From positions 1-64,000 of the forward strand of contig CAILAZ010000039.1 in the NCBI GenBank assembly GCA_903832295.1: a stretch of 64,000 nucleotides of DNA, in the 5' to 3' direction. Every line of letters begins with the position of its first letter. The stretch's first letter is position 1. A program made the position numbers and the translations under genes. The notes beneath the pieces are model-generated. The model searched no databases. It was not told the origin of the DNA and saw only the letters and a list, made by a program, of their open reading frames with translations. Below are positions 1 to 8,507 of the stretch, one piece after another. This DNA comes from an uncultured Acidobacteriota bacterium. GTDB lineage: Bacteria > Acidobacteriota > Terriglobia > Terriglobales > Acidobacteriaceae.

Positions 1-2232
1 ATCCGCGTCCTCCACGGCATCCGCGACGGCAGCATCCGCACCCTTGCCGTCGATACCCCGGTCCCCTCGCAGTTCGCCCATGATATTCTCAACGCCAACC
101 CCTACGCCTTCCTCGACGACGCTCCGCTCGAAGAGCGCCGGGCCCGCGCCGTCCAGCTACGCCGCACCCTCCCCGCCTCCATCCTTGAAGAAGCCGGGAA
201 ACTCGACCCCGCCGCCATCGCCCAGGTCCTCGAAGAATCCCGCCCCGACCTCCGCGATCCCGACGACCTCCACGACCTCCTCCAAACCCTCATCCTCTTT
301 CCCCGTCCCGCCGTGAATGATTTGAACCGTCATCCCCACCGCAGCGACGACGCAGTTGCCTTTGATTTGAAGTGTCATCCTGAGCGCGACGAAGCAGTGG
401 GTTTTGATTTGAAGTGTCATCCTGAGCGCAGCGAAGGACCCCAGCACAGCCCAAATATCGACCACCGCCCGGAAGGCTTTCCCTCCACCCTTCCCCACCG
501 CAGCGCCTCTGCCGGGCGCAAAGCCGAAGGTTCACAGCCCGCCCTCCGCTCGCTCTTCCTTCCATCGACACATATCAATCTCTCGGGATGGATGCACCAC
601 CTCGTCCAAACCCGCCGCGCCGTCTTCGCCTTCGTCAACGGCCGCGAGTTTTGGGTCGCCACCGAGAAAATCAATGCCTTCACATCGATATATATCGATG
701 TTTCCTTCTCCCCCGCCCCGCCCGACCTCGCCACACCGGAATCCACTCCGGAAGCCACCCTCGACCGCGCCCTCCTCGGCTGGATGCAGCACCTCGGACC
801 ATTGACTTCCCAGGAACTCATCTCCCTGTTTTTCTCTTACCCGGAAGCCAGTCCTTCCAGACCTGCCTCAACCATTGCCCCAATCGTCAACGCAGCCTTT
901 CCAACGATTACCCAGGACGCCAATCCTTCCCACCCCTCGCTCGCCACCATCGATGCCGCCCTTTTGCGCCTTGAAAGCACCGGTGCCATCCTCCGGGGCC
1001 GCTTCCGCAGCGCCTCCGGAGCACTGGAGTGGTGTGACCGCCGACTCCTCGCCCGCATCCACCGCCTCACCGTTGCCACCCTCCGCCGCCAGATTGAGCC
1101 CGTAACCGCCGCACAATTTATGCACTGGCTCCTCCGCTGGCACCACCTCACCCCCGCCACCGCCCTGCGCGGAGAGCACGGCCTGCTTGAAGCCTTGCGC
1201 CAACTCCAGGGCTTTGAAATCCCCGCCAGCGCCTGGGAGCGCCACGTCCTCGCCCGCCGCATCACCGACTACGACCCCGCCGCACTCGACCGTCTCTGCC
1301 TCATGGGCATCGCCGGATGGGGCCGCCTCTCGCCCCATCCCGCCACCCTCGATGACGCGCTGCCCACGCGCGCCCGCCGCATCGTTCCCACCGCCGTCGC
1401 CCCCATCACCTTCTTCCTCCGCGAAGAGTGCGCGTGGATGCAGCCCCGCGCGCACAGCGTTTCCGAGCCCTGTTTAAGCCCTTCCGCGCAACTCGTCCTC
1501 GACACCCTGCGCCTTCGCGGAGCACTCTTCTTCGCCGATCTCCTCCGCATCAGCGCCCTCGACCGCCTTGAAGTTGAGCGCGGATTATGGGAGCTCGTTG
1601 CCGCCGGATGCGTCACCGCCGATGGCTTCGACAACCTCCGCGGCCTCATCTCCAAATCGCGCCCCGCCGCAATTTCTTCTCGCACCAGGCGTCCGCGAAA
1701 CACCGCGGGCCGCTGGTCTCTTCTGTGGGACATCAACGACAACGCATCTCCCGCCGCCGTCAACGACGCCGCCCTCCCTGCCATTTCGTCCTCTGAATCC
1801 GCGCCCTCCGCCGATGCCCGCATCGAAGCCACCTGCTGGATGCTGCTCCGCCGATATGGCATCGTCTTCCGCGAACTCGTCGTCCGCGAGTCCAATCTCC
1901 CGCGCTGGCGCGAGTTGCAGCTCGCCTTCCGCCGCCTCGAAGATCGCGGAGAAATTCGCGGAGGCCGCTTCGTCTCCGGCTTCGTCGGCGAACAGTTTGC
2001 CATTCCCCTCGCCGTTGAGAGTCTGCGTCACACCCGCAATTTACCTGCCTCCGAAGAGCATGTCACCATCTCCGCCGCCGACCCCTTGAACCTCGTCGGC
2101 ATTCTCGTTCCCGGCGAGCGAGTCTCTGCCATCGGCTCGCGCTCCGTCACCTTCCGCGCCGGAGTCTATCTCCCCGACCTCAACTCTCCTGCTCTCGCCA
2201 TCACCGGAGACGAACGTGAAGCTGCGGTGTAA
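1..2232 (+). CDS. lhr: Lhr-type ATP-dependent helicase, C-terminal part (5' end outside window)
   Basis: The reading frame is open from base 1 to the stop at 2232, so this is the last 743 residues of a longer protein; Lhr proteins are usually about 1400-1550 aa. Lhr is a superfamily 2 DNA helicase linked to repair. The visible part starts in the end of the helicase core: VPSQFAHDIL near residue 21 and DDAPLEERRARAV near residue 39 are typical of Lhr. The winged-helix C-terminal half follows, with WCDRRLLARIHRLT near residue 344 and FMHWLLRWHHL near 370. Two stretches do not look like Lhr: residues about 107-147, which read CHPERSEG, and residues about 282-312. Both coincide with repeat DNA and keep the frame. 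The GTG at 313 could be mistaken for a start but lies inside the gene. Whether the protein is functional with these insertions is unknown. Confidence 0.9.
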   Translation: MRVLHGIRDGSIRTLAVDTPVPSQFAHDILNANPYAFLDDAPLEERRARAVQLRRTLPASILEEAGKLDPAAIAQVLEESRPDLRDPDDLHDLLQTLILFPRPAVNDLNRHPHRSDDAVAFDLKCHPERDEAVGFDLKCHPERSEGPQHSPNIDHRPEGFPSTLPHRSASAGRKAEGSQPALRSLFLPSTHINLSGWMHHLVQTRRAVFAFVNGREFWVATEKINAFTSIYIDVSFSPAPPDLATPESTPEATLDRALLGWMQHLGPLTSQELISLFFSYPEASPSRPASTIAPIVNAAFPTITQDANPSHPSLATIDAALLRLESTGAILRGRFRSASGALEWCDRRLLARIHRLTVATLRRQIEPVTAAQFMHWLLRWHHLTPATALRGEHGLLEALRQLQGFEIPASAWERHVLARRITDYDPAALDRLCLMGIAGWGRLSPHPATLDDALPTRARRIVPTAVAPITFFLREECAWMQPRAHSVSEPCLSPSAQLVLDTLRLRGALFFADLLRISALDRLEVERGLWELVAAGCVTADGFDNLRGLISKSRPAAISSRTRRPRNTAGRWSLLWDINDNASPAAVNDAALPAISSSESAPSADARIEATCWMLLRRYGIVFRELVVRESNLPRWRELQLAFRRLEDRGEIRGGRFVSGFVGEQFAIPLAVESLRHTRNLPASEEHVTISAADPLNLVGILVPGERVSAIGSRSVTFRAGVYLPDLNSPALAITGDEREAAV
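319..441 (+). repeat. CHPERSEG-type tandem repeat inside lhr
   Basis: Three consecutive units each begin GATTTGAA, then a CGTCATCC or TGTCATCC core: 319-363 (45 bp), 364-405 (42 bp) and 406-441 (36 bp or more). The second and third share TGTCATCCTGAGCGC. Unit lengths are multiples of three, so the lhr frame stays open, and the last unit translates as CHPERSEGP. From memory, this peptide recurs as a mistranslated dispersed repeat in acidobacterial genomes. Confidence 0.85.
682..701. repeat. Perfect 20-bp palindrome in lhr
   Basis: ACATCGATAT is followed directly by its exact reverse complement. It is AT-rich against GC-rich flanks and lies between the two repeat insertions in lhr. It could be a regulator or nuclease site, or an insertion footprint. 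No function can be assigned from sequence. Confidence 0.8.
845..934 (+). repeat. Dispersed repeat, copy A (inside lhr)
   Basis: About 90 bp resembling 55238-55328 at roughly 80% identity by eye with one 1-bp indel. Shared blocks include GTCAAC, GCAGCCTTTCCAAC/ACAGCCTTTCCAAC and GCCAATCCTT. Copy A is in coding sequence; the other copy is intergenic. The encoded residues interrupt the usual Lhr sequence. Confidence 0.8.
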
Positions 2233-2241
2233 GCTCATTGC

Positions 2242-2757
2242 ATGCGCACTCGATGGCAGTTCCTCACCCTTCCTGTGCTGCTGGGCGCGCTCGCATCGCC
2301 GCACGCGGCGCAATCTCCATCGCCACCGCTCACGCATGTTGATCGCCTCGTGATTTTCAAGCAGCGCCGCGAACTCCAACTCCTGTCGCAAGGAAGAATT
2401 CTGAAGACCTATAAGGTCGCACTCGGCCCAAACGCCGTCGGTCCCAAGGAACGCGAAGGCGATGGCCGCACGCCGGAAGGCATCTACTCCATCAGCGGCC
2501 GCAATCCAAGGAGCGCGTACCATCTCTCGCTTCGCGTCTCGTACCCCAACGCTGAAGATCGCGCACGCGCCGCGAAGCTCGGCGTCTCTCCAGGCGGAGA
2601 CATCATGATCCACGGTCTTCCGAATGGCTGGGGCTGGGTTGGACACGGCCACACCTCACGGGGCTGGACAGCCGGATGCATCGCCGTCACCAATGATGAG
2701 ATCGAGGAGATCTACCGCGCCGTGCCCGACGGCACCGTGGTCGAGATTCGCGCGTGA
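2242..2757 (+). CDS. L,D-transpeptidase (YkuD family), secreted
   Basis: A 171-aa protein predicted to form or edit 3-3 or protein-peptidoglycan crosslinks in the periplasm. Residues 1-23 form a signal peptide ending ...SPHAA. The YkuD catalytic region is clear: IHG with His124, then HTSRGWTAGC with the nucleophile Cys146. The length fits a single-domain ErfK/YbiS/YkuD enzyme with no added peptidoglycan-binding domain. The gene starts 9 nt after the lhr stop, so the two may be co-transcribed. A TAAGCT hexamer 6 nt before the ATG could also serve as a weak leaderless promoter. The next gene overlaps its stop codon (GTGA). Confidence 0.88.
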   Translation: MRTRWQFLTLPVLLGALASPHAAQSPSPPLTHVDRLVIFKQRRELQLLSQGRILKTYKVALGPNAVGPKEREGDGRTPEGIYSISGRNPRSAYHLSLRVSYPNAEDRARAAKLGVSPGGDIMIHGLPNGWGWVGHGHTSRGWTAGCIAVTNDEIEEIYRAVPDGTVVEIRA

Positions 2758-2947
2758 AGGAAGCCGCGCCTGCCGAATTGATGGAAGGACGCGATTACAC
2801 GCTTGAGGAAAGTGGCCGCATGATCTTCACTTCGCCTGGCTTCTGCAACGCGCAAAATGCTGCGGCAGTGGATGCCGCAATTGTCCCCATCGAGGAAAAC
2901 CGCTTCCCACCCAGCAAACATGCGGGGATCAAGGCAATTTGACTTAA
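2754..2947 (+). pseudogene. DUF5522 family protein, disrupted by a 1-nt frameshift
   Basis: A GTG overlapping the transpeptidase stop opens a frame reading EGRDYTLEESGRMIFT, the normal start of small DUF5522 proteins. The family's cysteine signature, usually like CCGSGCRHCPY, is not in that frame. It appears in another frame at 2858-2890 as CCGSGCRNCPH, preceded by WLLQRAK and running to a TAA at 2945-2947. Adding one base near 2832-2834 would give MIFTSAWLLQRAKCCGSGCRNCPH across the join (11 + 11 residues around the shift), which matches the family. As read, the gene ends at 2942 without the cysteine motif. It is either a recent pseudogene or a single-base sequencing or assembly error. Function of the family is unknown; a metal site is likely from the cysteines. 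Confidence 0.8.
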
Positions 2948-3004
2948 CAGCCCACACTAAGTGAGAATGAAGGAGTCGCAAGTGATTGCGTCCCCAACCA
3001 GAGT

Positions 3005-3080
3005 GGGCCTGTGGCGCAGCTGGGAGCGCGCTTCCATGGCATGGAAGAGGTCGTCGGTTCGATCCCGACCAGGTCCACCA
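3005..3080 (+). tRNA. tRNA-Ala(GGC)
   Basis: A 76-nt cloverleaf. The acceptor stem GGGCCTG pairs with CAGGTCC (one G-U). The D arm is GCGC/GCGC, the anticodon stem CTTCC/GGAAG encloses loop ATGGCAT with anticodon GGC at 3038-3040, and the T arm is GTCGG-TTCGATC-CCGAC. The discriminator A and 3' CCA are encoded (3077-3080). It would read GCC, a favoured codon here. Confidence 0.97.
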
Positions 3081-3221
3081 AATCCTTCAATTAATCAGCA
3101 ATATCTTCCAGTTTTGGCTTCAACCTGAATTCCTGTTGAAACTACCATCGATATCACCCTGCTGCAAGGCCGCGACTGCCCGGAAAAAACGTGATCTTGA
3201 CGCCAGCGATTGACTCGGAGT

Positions 3222-5009
3222 CTACGCTGAACCTGTGGAGTCCACTCCATAGGAGGCCAACACATCTCGCAAAGTCACGGCTCCCTCAAGTCGGTGGATG
3301 TCAGCCCGGTTTACAACAGGCAAGATATCCAGATGGGATTTGCTCATGCGCTCCAACGCCAGATGCAGAGGATGGTCTGGATGCACATGGGGGAACTCAA
3401 GCGAGTCGAAGAGATTCATCAGTTTCTCTTCTGCCTTTCCTTCAGAAAGCGCGCGTTCCAGGCTGGCTTTGTTCAAAACACCAACAATGCTCCCCTCGTC
3501 TTCCACAATCCAGGAGTGGAGTTTGCTTGCTCGCATCCGCTCCGACGCGTACTGAACGCTCAATTGGGACGGTAAAGTCTCAGGAGCGCTCCGCATGATC
3601 TGCTTCACTGTGCGGCGTCCGAGTTCTTCCCGCGTTTTATGGCTCGGAAGGTGAATACCGTCTTGGTGCGCAAGTGCCTCATAGATCGGTTCCTTCTGGA
3701 ACCGCGTGGAGATGAAAAGGCTGGCTAGATTGGCGATCATCAATGGAACAATGACTGTGTAATCGCGTGTCATTTCAAAAATCATCAAAACGGAAGTCAT
3801 GGGCGCGCGAACAATTCCGGCGAATAGCGCACCCATGCCGACCAGTGCGTACGCCCCCGGAGCCGCAGTGTAGGTTGGCAACCATTGATGGGCCACAGTA
3901 CCGATAGCACCTCCCAACATAGCGCCTAGAAAGAGGCTCGGCCCGAATATCCCGCCAGCGTTGCCGGACGCGTAGCTCGTAGTGATCGCAAACAGCTTAA
4001 GAACGATTAACAGGACCATCAGCTTCAATGCCATCGTTCCGTCAAGAGCAAGCCCGACATAGCTGTATCCCACGCCCAGAACTTGAGGAACGCACCAACC
4101 CATCAGACCGACCATCAGGCCACCGACGACGGGATGCCACCAGCGCGTGCTTCTGGGCAGCAGCAGGAAGCGTTTGCGCATCCCCAACAGGAGCCGGGTA
4201 AACGCTACCGACAGAAAGCCGCCCGCGACGCCCAGTACTGCGTAAATGCCAAACTCCAGAGGATGCACCAGTTCGTACTGCGGCACATGAAACAACGGGT
4301 TGTTGCCGAGGAGTAGGCGCAGTACCGCCCAGGAAGTAGCGGAGGCCAGCACTACAGATCCAAGAACAGGGGCGTGAAGGTCTCCGACCACTTCTTCTAA
4401 CGCAAACAGCACAGCCGCCATCGGAGTGTTGAACGCCGCTGCGATGGCTGCAGCCGCCCCCACAGGGATAAGTGCCTTTACCTTTTCCGGACGCAAACCG
4501 AGCCAGCGGCCGAGAACTGAGGCGATGCCGGCTCCTACCTGGACCGACGGTCCCTCGCGCCCTAGCGGAATCCCGCTTGCAAGGGTAGCTGCCGTACAGC
4601 CGAACTTACCTAAGATTGTGCGCAGTGAGATGTTTCCATCGCGTGCATAGAGAGCAGCTTTGGTCTGCGGCACGCCACTGCCTCGGGCATCCGGGAAGTA
4701 GCGATATAGCAGGTAACCCATGACGAGGGAACCGCCTACAGGCATTGCAATGCGCCTCCAGGCAGGACTGCCAACCGGATACAGCCGCATTCCCAGACGC
4801 TCAGTCAACACAATGAACGCAACAACGGTGAGTCCGGCGAGAGCTCCAATCACCAGCGACAGAACGAGAAAGACCTGCTCCTCGCGATATTGGAGGAGTG
4901 ACTGTACACGGGACCACGGAGATGCTTGCGATCTCATGTCGGGTTCGGTCTCACGTCCGGGCTTTGGGGTCATATGTTGATCGTTCGACAGGTTATTCTC
5001 CATTTCCAA
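3222..5009 (-). CDS. ClC family chloride channel / H+:Cl- antiporter with CBS pair
   Basis: A 595-aa inner-membrane protein. Residues about 45-455 form the ClC fold, and the C-terminal 130 residues look like a tandem CBS regulatory pair. Signature segments are present: GSGVPQ near residue 110, GREGPSVQVG with the gating glutamate at residue 152, and GNAGGIFGPSLF in the second half. The gating glutamate suggests proton-coupled exchange, as in ClcA, rather than a pure channel; this is an inference. The start at 5009 gives a 30-residue polar N-terminus with other Met codons at residues 3, 13 and 25, so the exact start is uncertain. It is convergent with the tRNA and divergent from the YdeI-type gene. 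Confidence 0.93.
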   Translation of the reverse strand: MEMENNLSNDQHMTPKPGRETEPDMRSQASPWSRVQSLLQYREEQVFLVLSLVIGALAGLTVVAFIVLTERLGMRLYPVGSPAWRRIAMPVGGSLVMGYLLYRYFPDARGSGVPQTKAALYARDGNISLRTILGKFGCTAATLASGIPLGREGPSVQVGAGIASVLGRWLGLRPEKVKALIPVGAAAAIAAAFNTPMAAVLFALEEVVGDLHAPVLGSVVLASATSWAVLRLLLGNNPLFHVPQYELVHPLEFGIYAVLGVAGGFLSVAFTRLLLGMRKRFLLLPRSTRWWHPVVGGLMVGLMGWCVPQVLGVGYSYVGLALDGTMALKLMVLLIVLKLFAITTSYASGNAGGIFGPSLFLGAMLGGAIGTVAHQWLPTYTAAPGAYALVGMGALFAGIVRAPMTSVLMIFEMTRDYTVIVPLMIANLASLFISTRFQKEPIYEALAHQDGIHLPSHKTREELGRRTVKQIMRSAPETLPSQLSVQYASERMRASKLHSWIVEDEGSIVGVLNKASLERALSEGKAEEKLMNLFDSLEFPHVHPDHPLHLALERMSKSHLDILPVVNRADIHRLEGAVTLRDVLASYGVDSTGSA

Positions 5010-5342
5010 TGCTATTGCTGATTAGTCTGAACTGGAAGAGCGGCTGACTCACTATTGGCCAAGAGACTTCAAGCTTTCCAACTCGGATCAGACTCGCTGA
5101 TAGAAAGGGAACGCCATCCACCTCAAGGCCTGCGACCAAGTCGCGCCGGGCGCCGGCTCGATCGTCGGACGCAACCATCTTCCAGCTTGTCTTGGCCGGT
5201 ATATCCATGCTGATTCTTGATGCTGATTCCCTGAACGGAGGAACGGCCTGTCCCGCTCCTCCGTCCTGCAACCTGCACCTTGGCACCGGGGGCTCTCGGG
5301 CAGACGTTGTACACTGTCTGATCTTGCAGAGGAGCAAGTTCG
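5010..5342. other. Intergenic region between ClC and YdeI-type genes
   Basis: 333 nt between divergent genes that must carry both promoters. No convincing coding sequence was seen on either strand. The end (5331-5342) holds the AGAGGAGCAAG ribosome binding site of the + strand gene. TACACT near 5310 is a possible -10 hexamer for it, without a good -35. Confidence 0.5.
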
Positions 5343-5978
5343 ATGGAACAGCAGCAACTGGACCCCGAAGTGGATGCATACATCGAGAGAGCACAGCCCT
5401 TCGCCAGGCCCATCCTGACTCACCTGCGAAAACTGGTGCATAGCGCCTGTCCCGAAATCCAGGAAGTCATCAAGTGGAGCCGACCTTTCTTTGCATACCG
5501 CGGCGCGATCCTCTGCAACATGTCAGCATTCAAGCAGCATTGCAGCTTCGGCTTTTGGGGAGAGGAGATCGGTCTGGTTCTGCGCGATGCCCAGGCTTTA
5601 CGCGGCGACGCAATGGGGTCATTGGGACGCATCGCAGTCCTCCAGGCTCTCCCTCCAGACAAGTTGATGCTGGATTGGATCAGGCAATCAGCGGGATTCG
5701 TTGCGACCGGGCAGCACACAAGTCCAATCGCAGCACGGCGCAAAGTTGCCAAGGTGCCCAAGCCGGTCCCCGAACTGCCATCGGAACTGGCCGCGGCCCT
5801 GAAGAAGAATAAGAAAGCCGCCGCAGCCTTCGCCGCGTTCAGCCCAAGTTGCAGACGCGAATATGTGGAATGGATTCAAGAAGCTAAGCGCGCGGAGACT
5901 CGGGACAAGCGTATCGCAACCGCCGTGGAGTGGATTGCACAGGGCAAGCAGCGCAATTGGAAGTATCAAAACTGCTAG
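5343..5978 (+). CDS. YdeI/OmpD-associated family protein with DUF1801 domain
   Basis: A 211-aa cytoplasmic protein of unknown biochemical role. Residues about 15-125 match the DUF1801 (YdhG-like) fold, with EVIKWSRPFFAYRG near residue 43. Residues about 140-205 are the YdeI-type tail: PELPSELAAALKKNKKA, then FSPSCRREYVEWIQEAKRAETR, then RIATAVEWIAQGK. Both parts are standard for the family and the length is normal. A strong Shine-Dalgarno (AGAGGAG) sits 8-9 nt before the ATG, which fixes the start. It is monocistronic by spacing, with a 123-nt gap to the helicase gene. Confidence 0.85.
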   Translation: MEQQQLDPEVDAYIERAQPFARPILTHLRKLVHSACPEIQEVIKWSRPFFAYRGAILCNMSAFKQHCSFGFWGEEIGLVLRDAQALRGDAMGSLGRIAVLQALPPDKLMLDWIRQSAGFVATGQHTSPIAARRKVAKVPKPVPELPSELAAALKKNKKAAAAFAAFSPSCRREYVEWIQEAKRAETRDKRIATAVEWIAQGKQRNWKYQNC

Positions 5979-6101
5979 GCCCCTCCGACAAAACCCTCGC
6001 GCGCCGGAGCCAGACTCTACAACACCTCAGGATATTGCGTGGCATGCTGGCAGGTGCTAGGCTAAGCGAATAAAAGGCGAATCCACCACGGAGCAGCTTG
6101 C

Positions 6102-8507
6102 ATGGCGCTTTCCCGCAAAGCCCTGGCACCACGGGCCAGCACAACCCTCGATGTCATTCGGCAGATTCTCGGAACGCTGGCTGCCCGCAACCAGGCAGAG
6201 GACGTGCTGACCTGCGTGCGCCAGATTCCCGCTCGCGAGGCGACATTCCGTCCGATGCCGGAGTGGACGCGCTCCGATCTGCGTGAAGCATATTCGGCGA
6301 AGGGCATTTCGCAGCTTTACTCTCACCAGGCCATCACCGCCGAACTTGTACACCTTGGCAAGAACGTGGTCGTGGTTACGCCAACGGCTTCGGGCAAGAC
6401 ACTCTGCTACAACCTCCCGGTCTTGAACGAGGTGCTGGAGAATCCGGATACCCGAGCCCTGTATCTGTTTCCCACCAAAGCCCTCGCCCAGGATCAACTG
6501 GCGGAACTGCATGATCTGGGTACCCGGCTTGATGACCGCTTTGGTGTGTTCACCTACGATGGCGACACGCCGAGCGACGCGCGCAAGGCGATCCGCGAGC
6601 GTGGGCACATCGTCTTGACAAACCCGGACATGCTGCACGCCGGCATACTTCCGCACCACACCAAGTGGATGCGATTGTTTGAGAACCTGCGCTACATCGT
6701 CATTGATGAGCTACACACTTACCGTGGAGTGTTCGGCAGCCATCTTGCCAACGTGCTGCGCCGGCTCCAGCGCATCGCCCGCTTCTACGGCTCTGACCCT
6801 CAGTTCATCTGCTGCACGGCAACCATTGCAAATCCGGGTGAGTTGGCCTCGCAGCTGATTGAGCAGGAAATCGAAGTTGTCGAGGAAAACGGCGCTCCCT
6901 CAGGGGAGAAGCTTTTCGTTTTCTACAATCCGCCGATGATTGACCGCAACCTTGGGATTCGACGGAGTTACGTAAAAGAAGCAACCCGAATGACCAACGA
7001 GCTACTGGCGCGCAAACTCCAGACCATCGTGTTTGCCAATAGCCGACTCCAGACCGAGGTGATCCTCACCTACCTGCAACAGAGGAATCAGCCCAAGCCA
7101 GGACAGGCAGAGCCAGTCCGCGGCTATCGCGGAGGTTATTTGCCGCGGGAACGACGTGACATCGAGCATGGCTTACGGGAAGGGCGCATTCGCGGTGTGG
7201 TCACAACCAGTGCGCTGGAGTTGGGAATTGACATCGGGTCGCTCGACGCGTGCGTAATGGCTGGCTATGCGGGATCCATTGCTTCAACCTGGCAGAGGGC
7301 CGGACGAGCGGGGCGCCGCACTGGCTCGTCGTGCGCGATCTTCGTCGCCTCATCCGCTCCCCTCGATCAGTTCATCGTGCAGCATCCCGACTACTTCTTT
7401 GGCAGTTCGCCAGAGCACGGACACATCCAGCCCGACAATCTGGAGATTCTGGTGAACCACCTGAAGTGTGCCGCGTTTGAGTTGCCGCTGTCGCCGGATG
7501 AGAAATTCGGAGGCGTGGATCTGCCCGATCTTTGCGAACGGCTTGCCGAGGCAGGGTTCCTTCATCAGAGCGGAAACAACTGGCACTGGGTGCAGGAGAG
7601 CTACCCTGCTGACACAATCAGCTTGCGCTCGGTGACGTCTGACAATTTCATCATCATCGACATCACCGGCGGCGATGCTGGGAAGCCGGAGGTCATCGGA
7701 GAAGTGGATTTCACCTCCGCGCTGACGACCGTGCATGAAAAGGCCATCTACATTCACCAGGGGCAGCAGTACCACGTTGAGCGCCTGGAGTTCGATCACC
7801 GCAAAGCTTACGTCAAGCGCGTGAACGTGGATTATTACACTGACGCCATTCGTTACACGCAGGTGCGCGTTCTTGAGATCGCCGAAGAACTCGCCTGCCC
7901 AGGCCCGTCCGCGCACGCGCATGGAGACGTGCTCGTGCGCTCCCAGGTTGTGGGGTTCAAGAAGATCAAGTTCTTCACCAATGAAAATATTGGCGCAGGC
8001 AAGCTTGAGCTGCCCGAGAATGAAATGCACACAACTTCCTTCTGGGTGACGCTCAACCATGTGCTGCTGCAGAGTCTTCCCTTCCCGCTATCGGATCGGC
8101 AGAGCGGCATCTTTGGCCTGCTCCATGCATTGGCATCCATGGCAACGCTGCTGTTGATGTGCGACCGCGCTGACCTTGGCACGGCAGTCGGCGAGCGGAT
8201 GGCGGGCACAGGTTCTGAGGTGGAGTGGCAGGAGTTCTCCTCCTCTGGCATTGAGAAGGAGTTCTTTGAGCCGAACCTGTATGTCTATGACGCCTATCCC
8301 GGCGGGATCGGGTTCAGCGAGCCTCTCTACCAGGCTTATGGCGAGCTCCTGGTTCAAACTCAGGAGTTGATCGAGGCCTGTCCCTGCGAGAACGGATGCC
8401 CTTCGTGCGTTGGGCCAGCAGGGGAAAAGAGCGAGCGGGCGAAGGAAGTCGCGCTGGCGATCCTTGCGCAGCTCTGTTCCATGGAACTATCCGTGGATCG
8501 ACAATGA
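6102..8507 (+). CDS. mrfA: MrfA-type DEAD/DEAH helicase with C-terminal DUF1998 region
   Basis: An 801-aa superfamily 2 helicase related to Bacillus subtilis MrfA (YprA), which repairs mitomycin-type DNA damage together with an exonuclease, MrfB. Helicase motifs are visible: TPTASGKT at residues 93-100 (motif I), DELH at 203-206 (motif II), CCTATIAN (motif III), and TSALELGIDIG followed by QRAGRAGRR (motifs V and VI). The DUF1998 region near the end contains CPCENGCPSC, matching the four-cysteine metal site of the family. The stop overlaps the ATG of the next gene (ATGA), so the pair is translationally coupled, matching the mrfAB arrangement. The start at 6102 has no strong Shine-Dalgarno; the next in-frame Met is far inside. 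Confidence 0.92.
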   Translation: MALSRKALAPRASTTLDVIRQILGTLAARNQAEDVLTCVRQIPAREATFRPMPEWTRSDLREAYSAKGISQLYSHQAITAELVHLGKNVVVVTPTASGKTLCYNLPVLNEVLENPDTRALYLFPTKALAQDQLAELHDLGTRLDDRFGVFTYDGDTPSDARKAIRERGHIVLTNPDMLHAGILPHHTKWMRLFENLRYIVIDELHTYRGVFGSHLANVLRRLQRIARFYGSDPQFICCTATIANPGELASQLIEQEIEVVEENGAPSGEKLFVFYNPPMIDRNLGIRRSYVKEATRMTNELLARKLQTIVFANSRLQTEVILTYLQQRNQPKPGQAEPVRGYRGGYLPRERRDIEHGLREGRIRGVVTTSALELGIDIGSLDACVMAGYAGSIASTWQRAGRAGRRTGSSCAIFVASSAPLDQFIVQHPDYFFGSSPEHGHIQPDNLEILVNHLKCAAFELPLSPDEKFGGVDLPDLCERLAEAGFLHQSGNNWHWVQESYPADTISLRSVTSDNFIIIDITGGDAGKPEVIGEVDFTSALTTVHEKAIYIHQGQQYHVERLEFDHRKAYVKRVNVDYYTDAIRYTQVRVLEIAEELACPGPSAHAHGDVLVRSQVVGFKKIKFFTNENIGAGKLELPENEMHTTSFWVTLNHVLLQSLPFPLSDRQSGIFGLLHALASMATLLLMCDRADLGTAVGERMAGTGSEVEWQEFSSSGIEKEFFEPNLYVYDAYPGGIGFSEPLYQAYGELLVQTQELIEACPCENGCPSCVGPAGEKSERAKEVALAILAQLCSMELSVDRQ

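Noticed and set aside
313-2232. A 639-aa gene starting at GTG 313
   Set aside because: The frame is open to base 1 and the upstream codons are Lhr-like (VPSQFAHDIL), so 313 is internal.
5010-5342. Small genes in the ClC-YdeI gap
   Set aside because: Several overlapping frames of 80-130 codons, but none with domains or ribosome binding sites, and they extend into the flanking genes.
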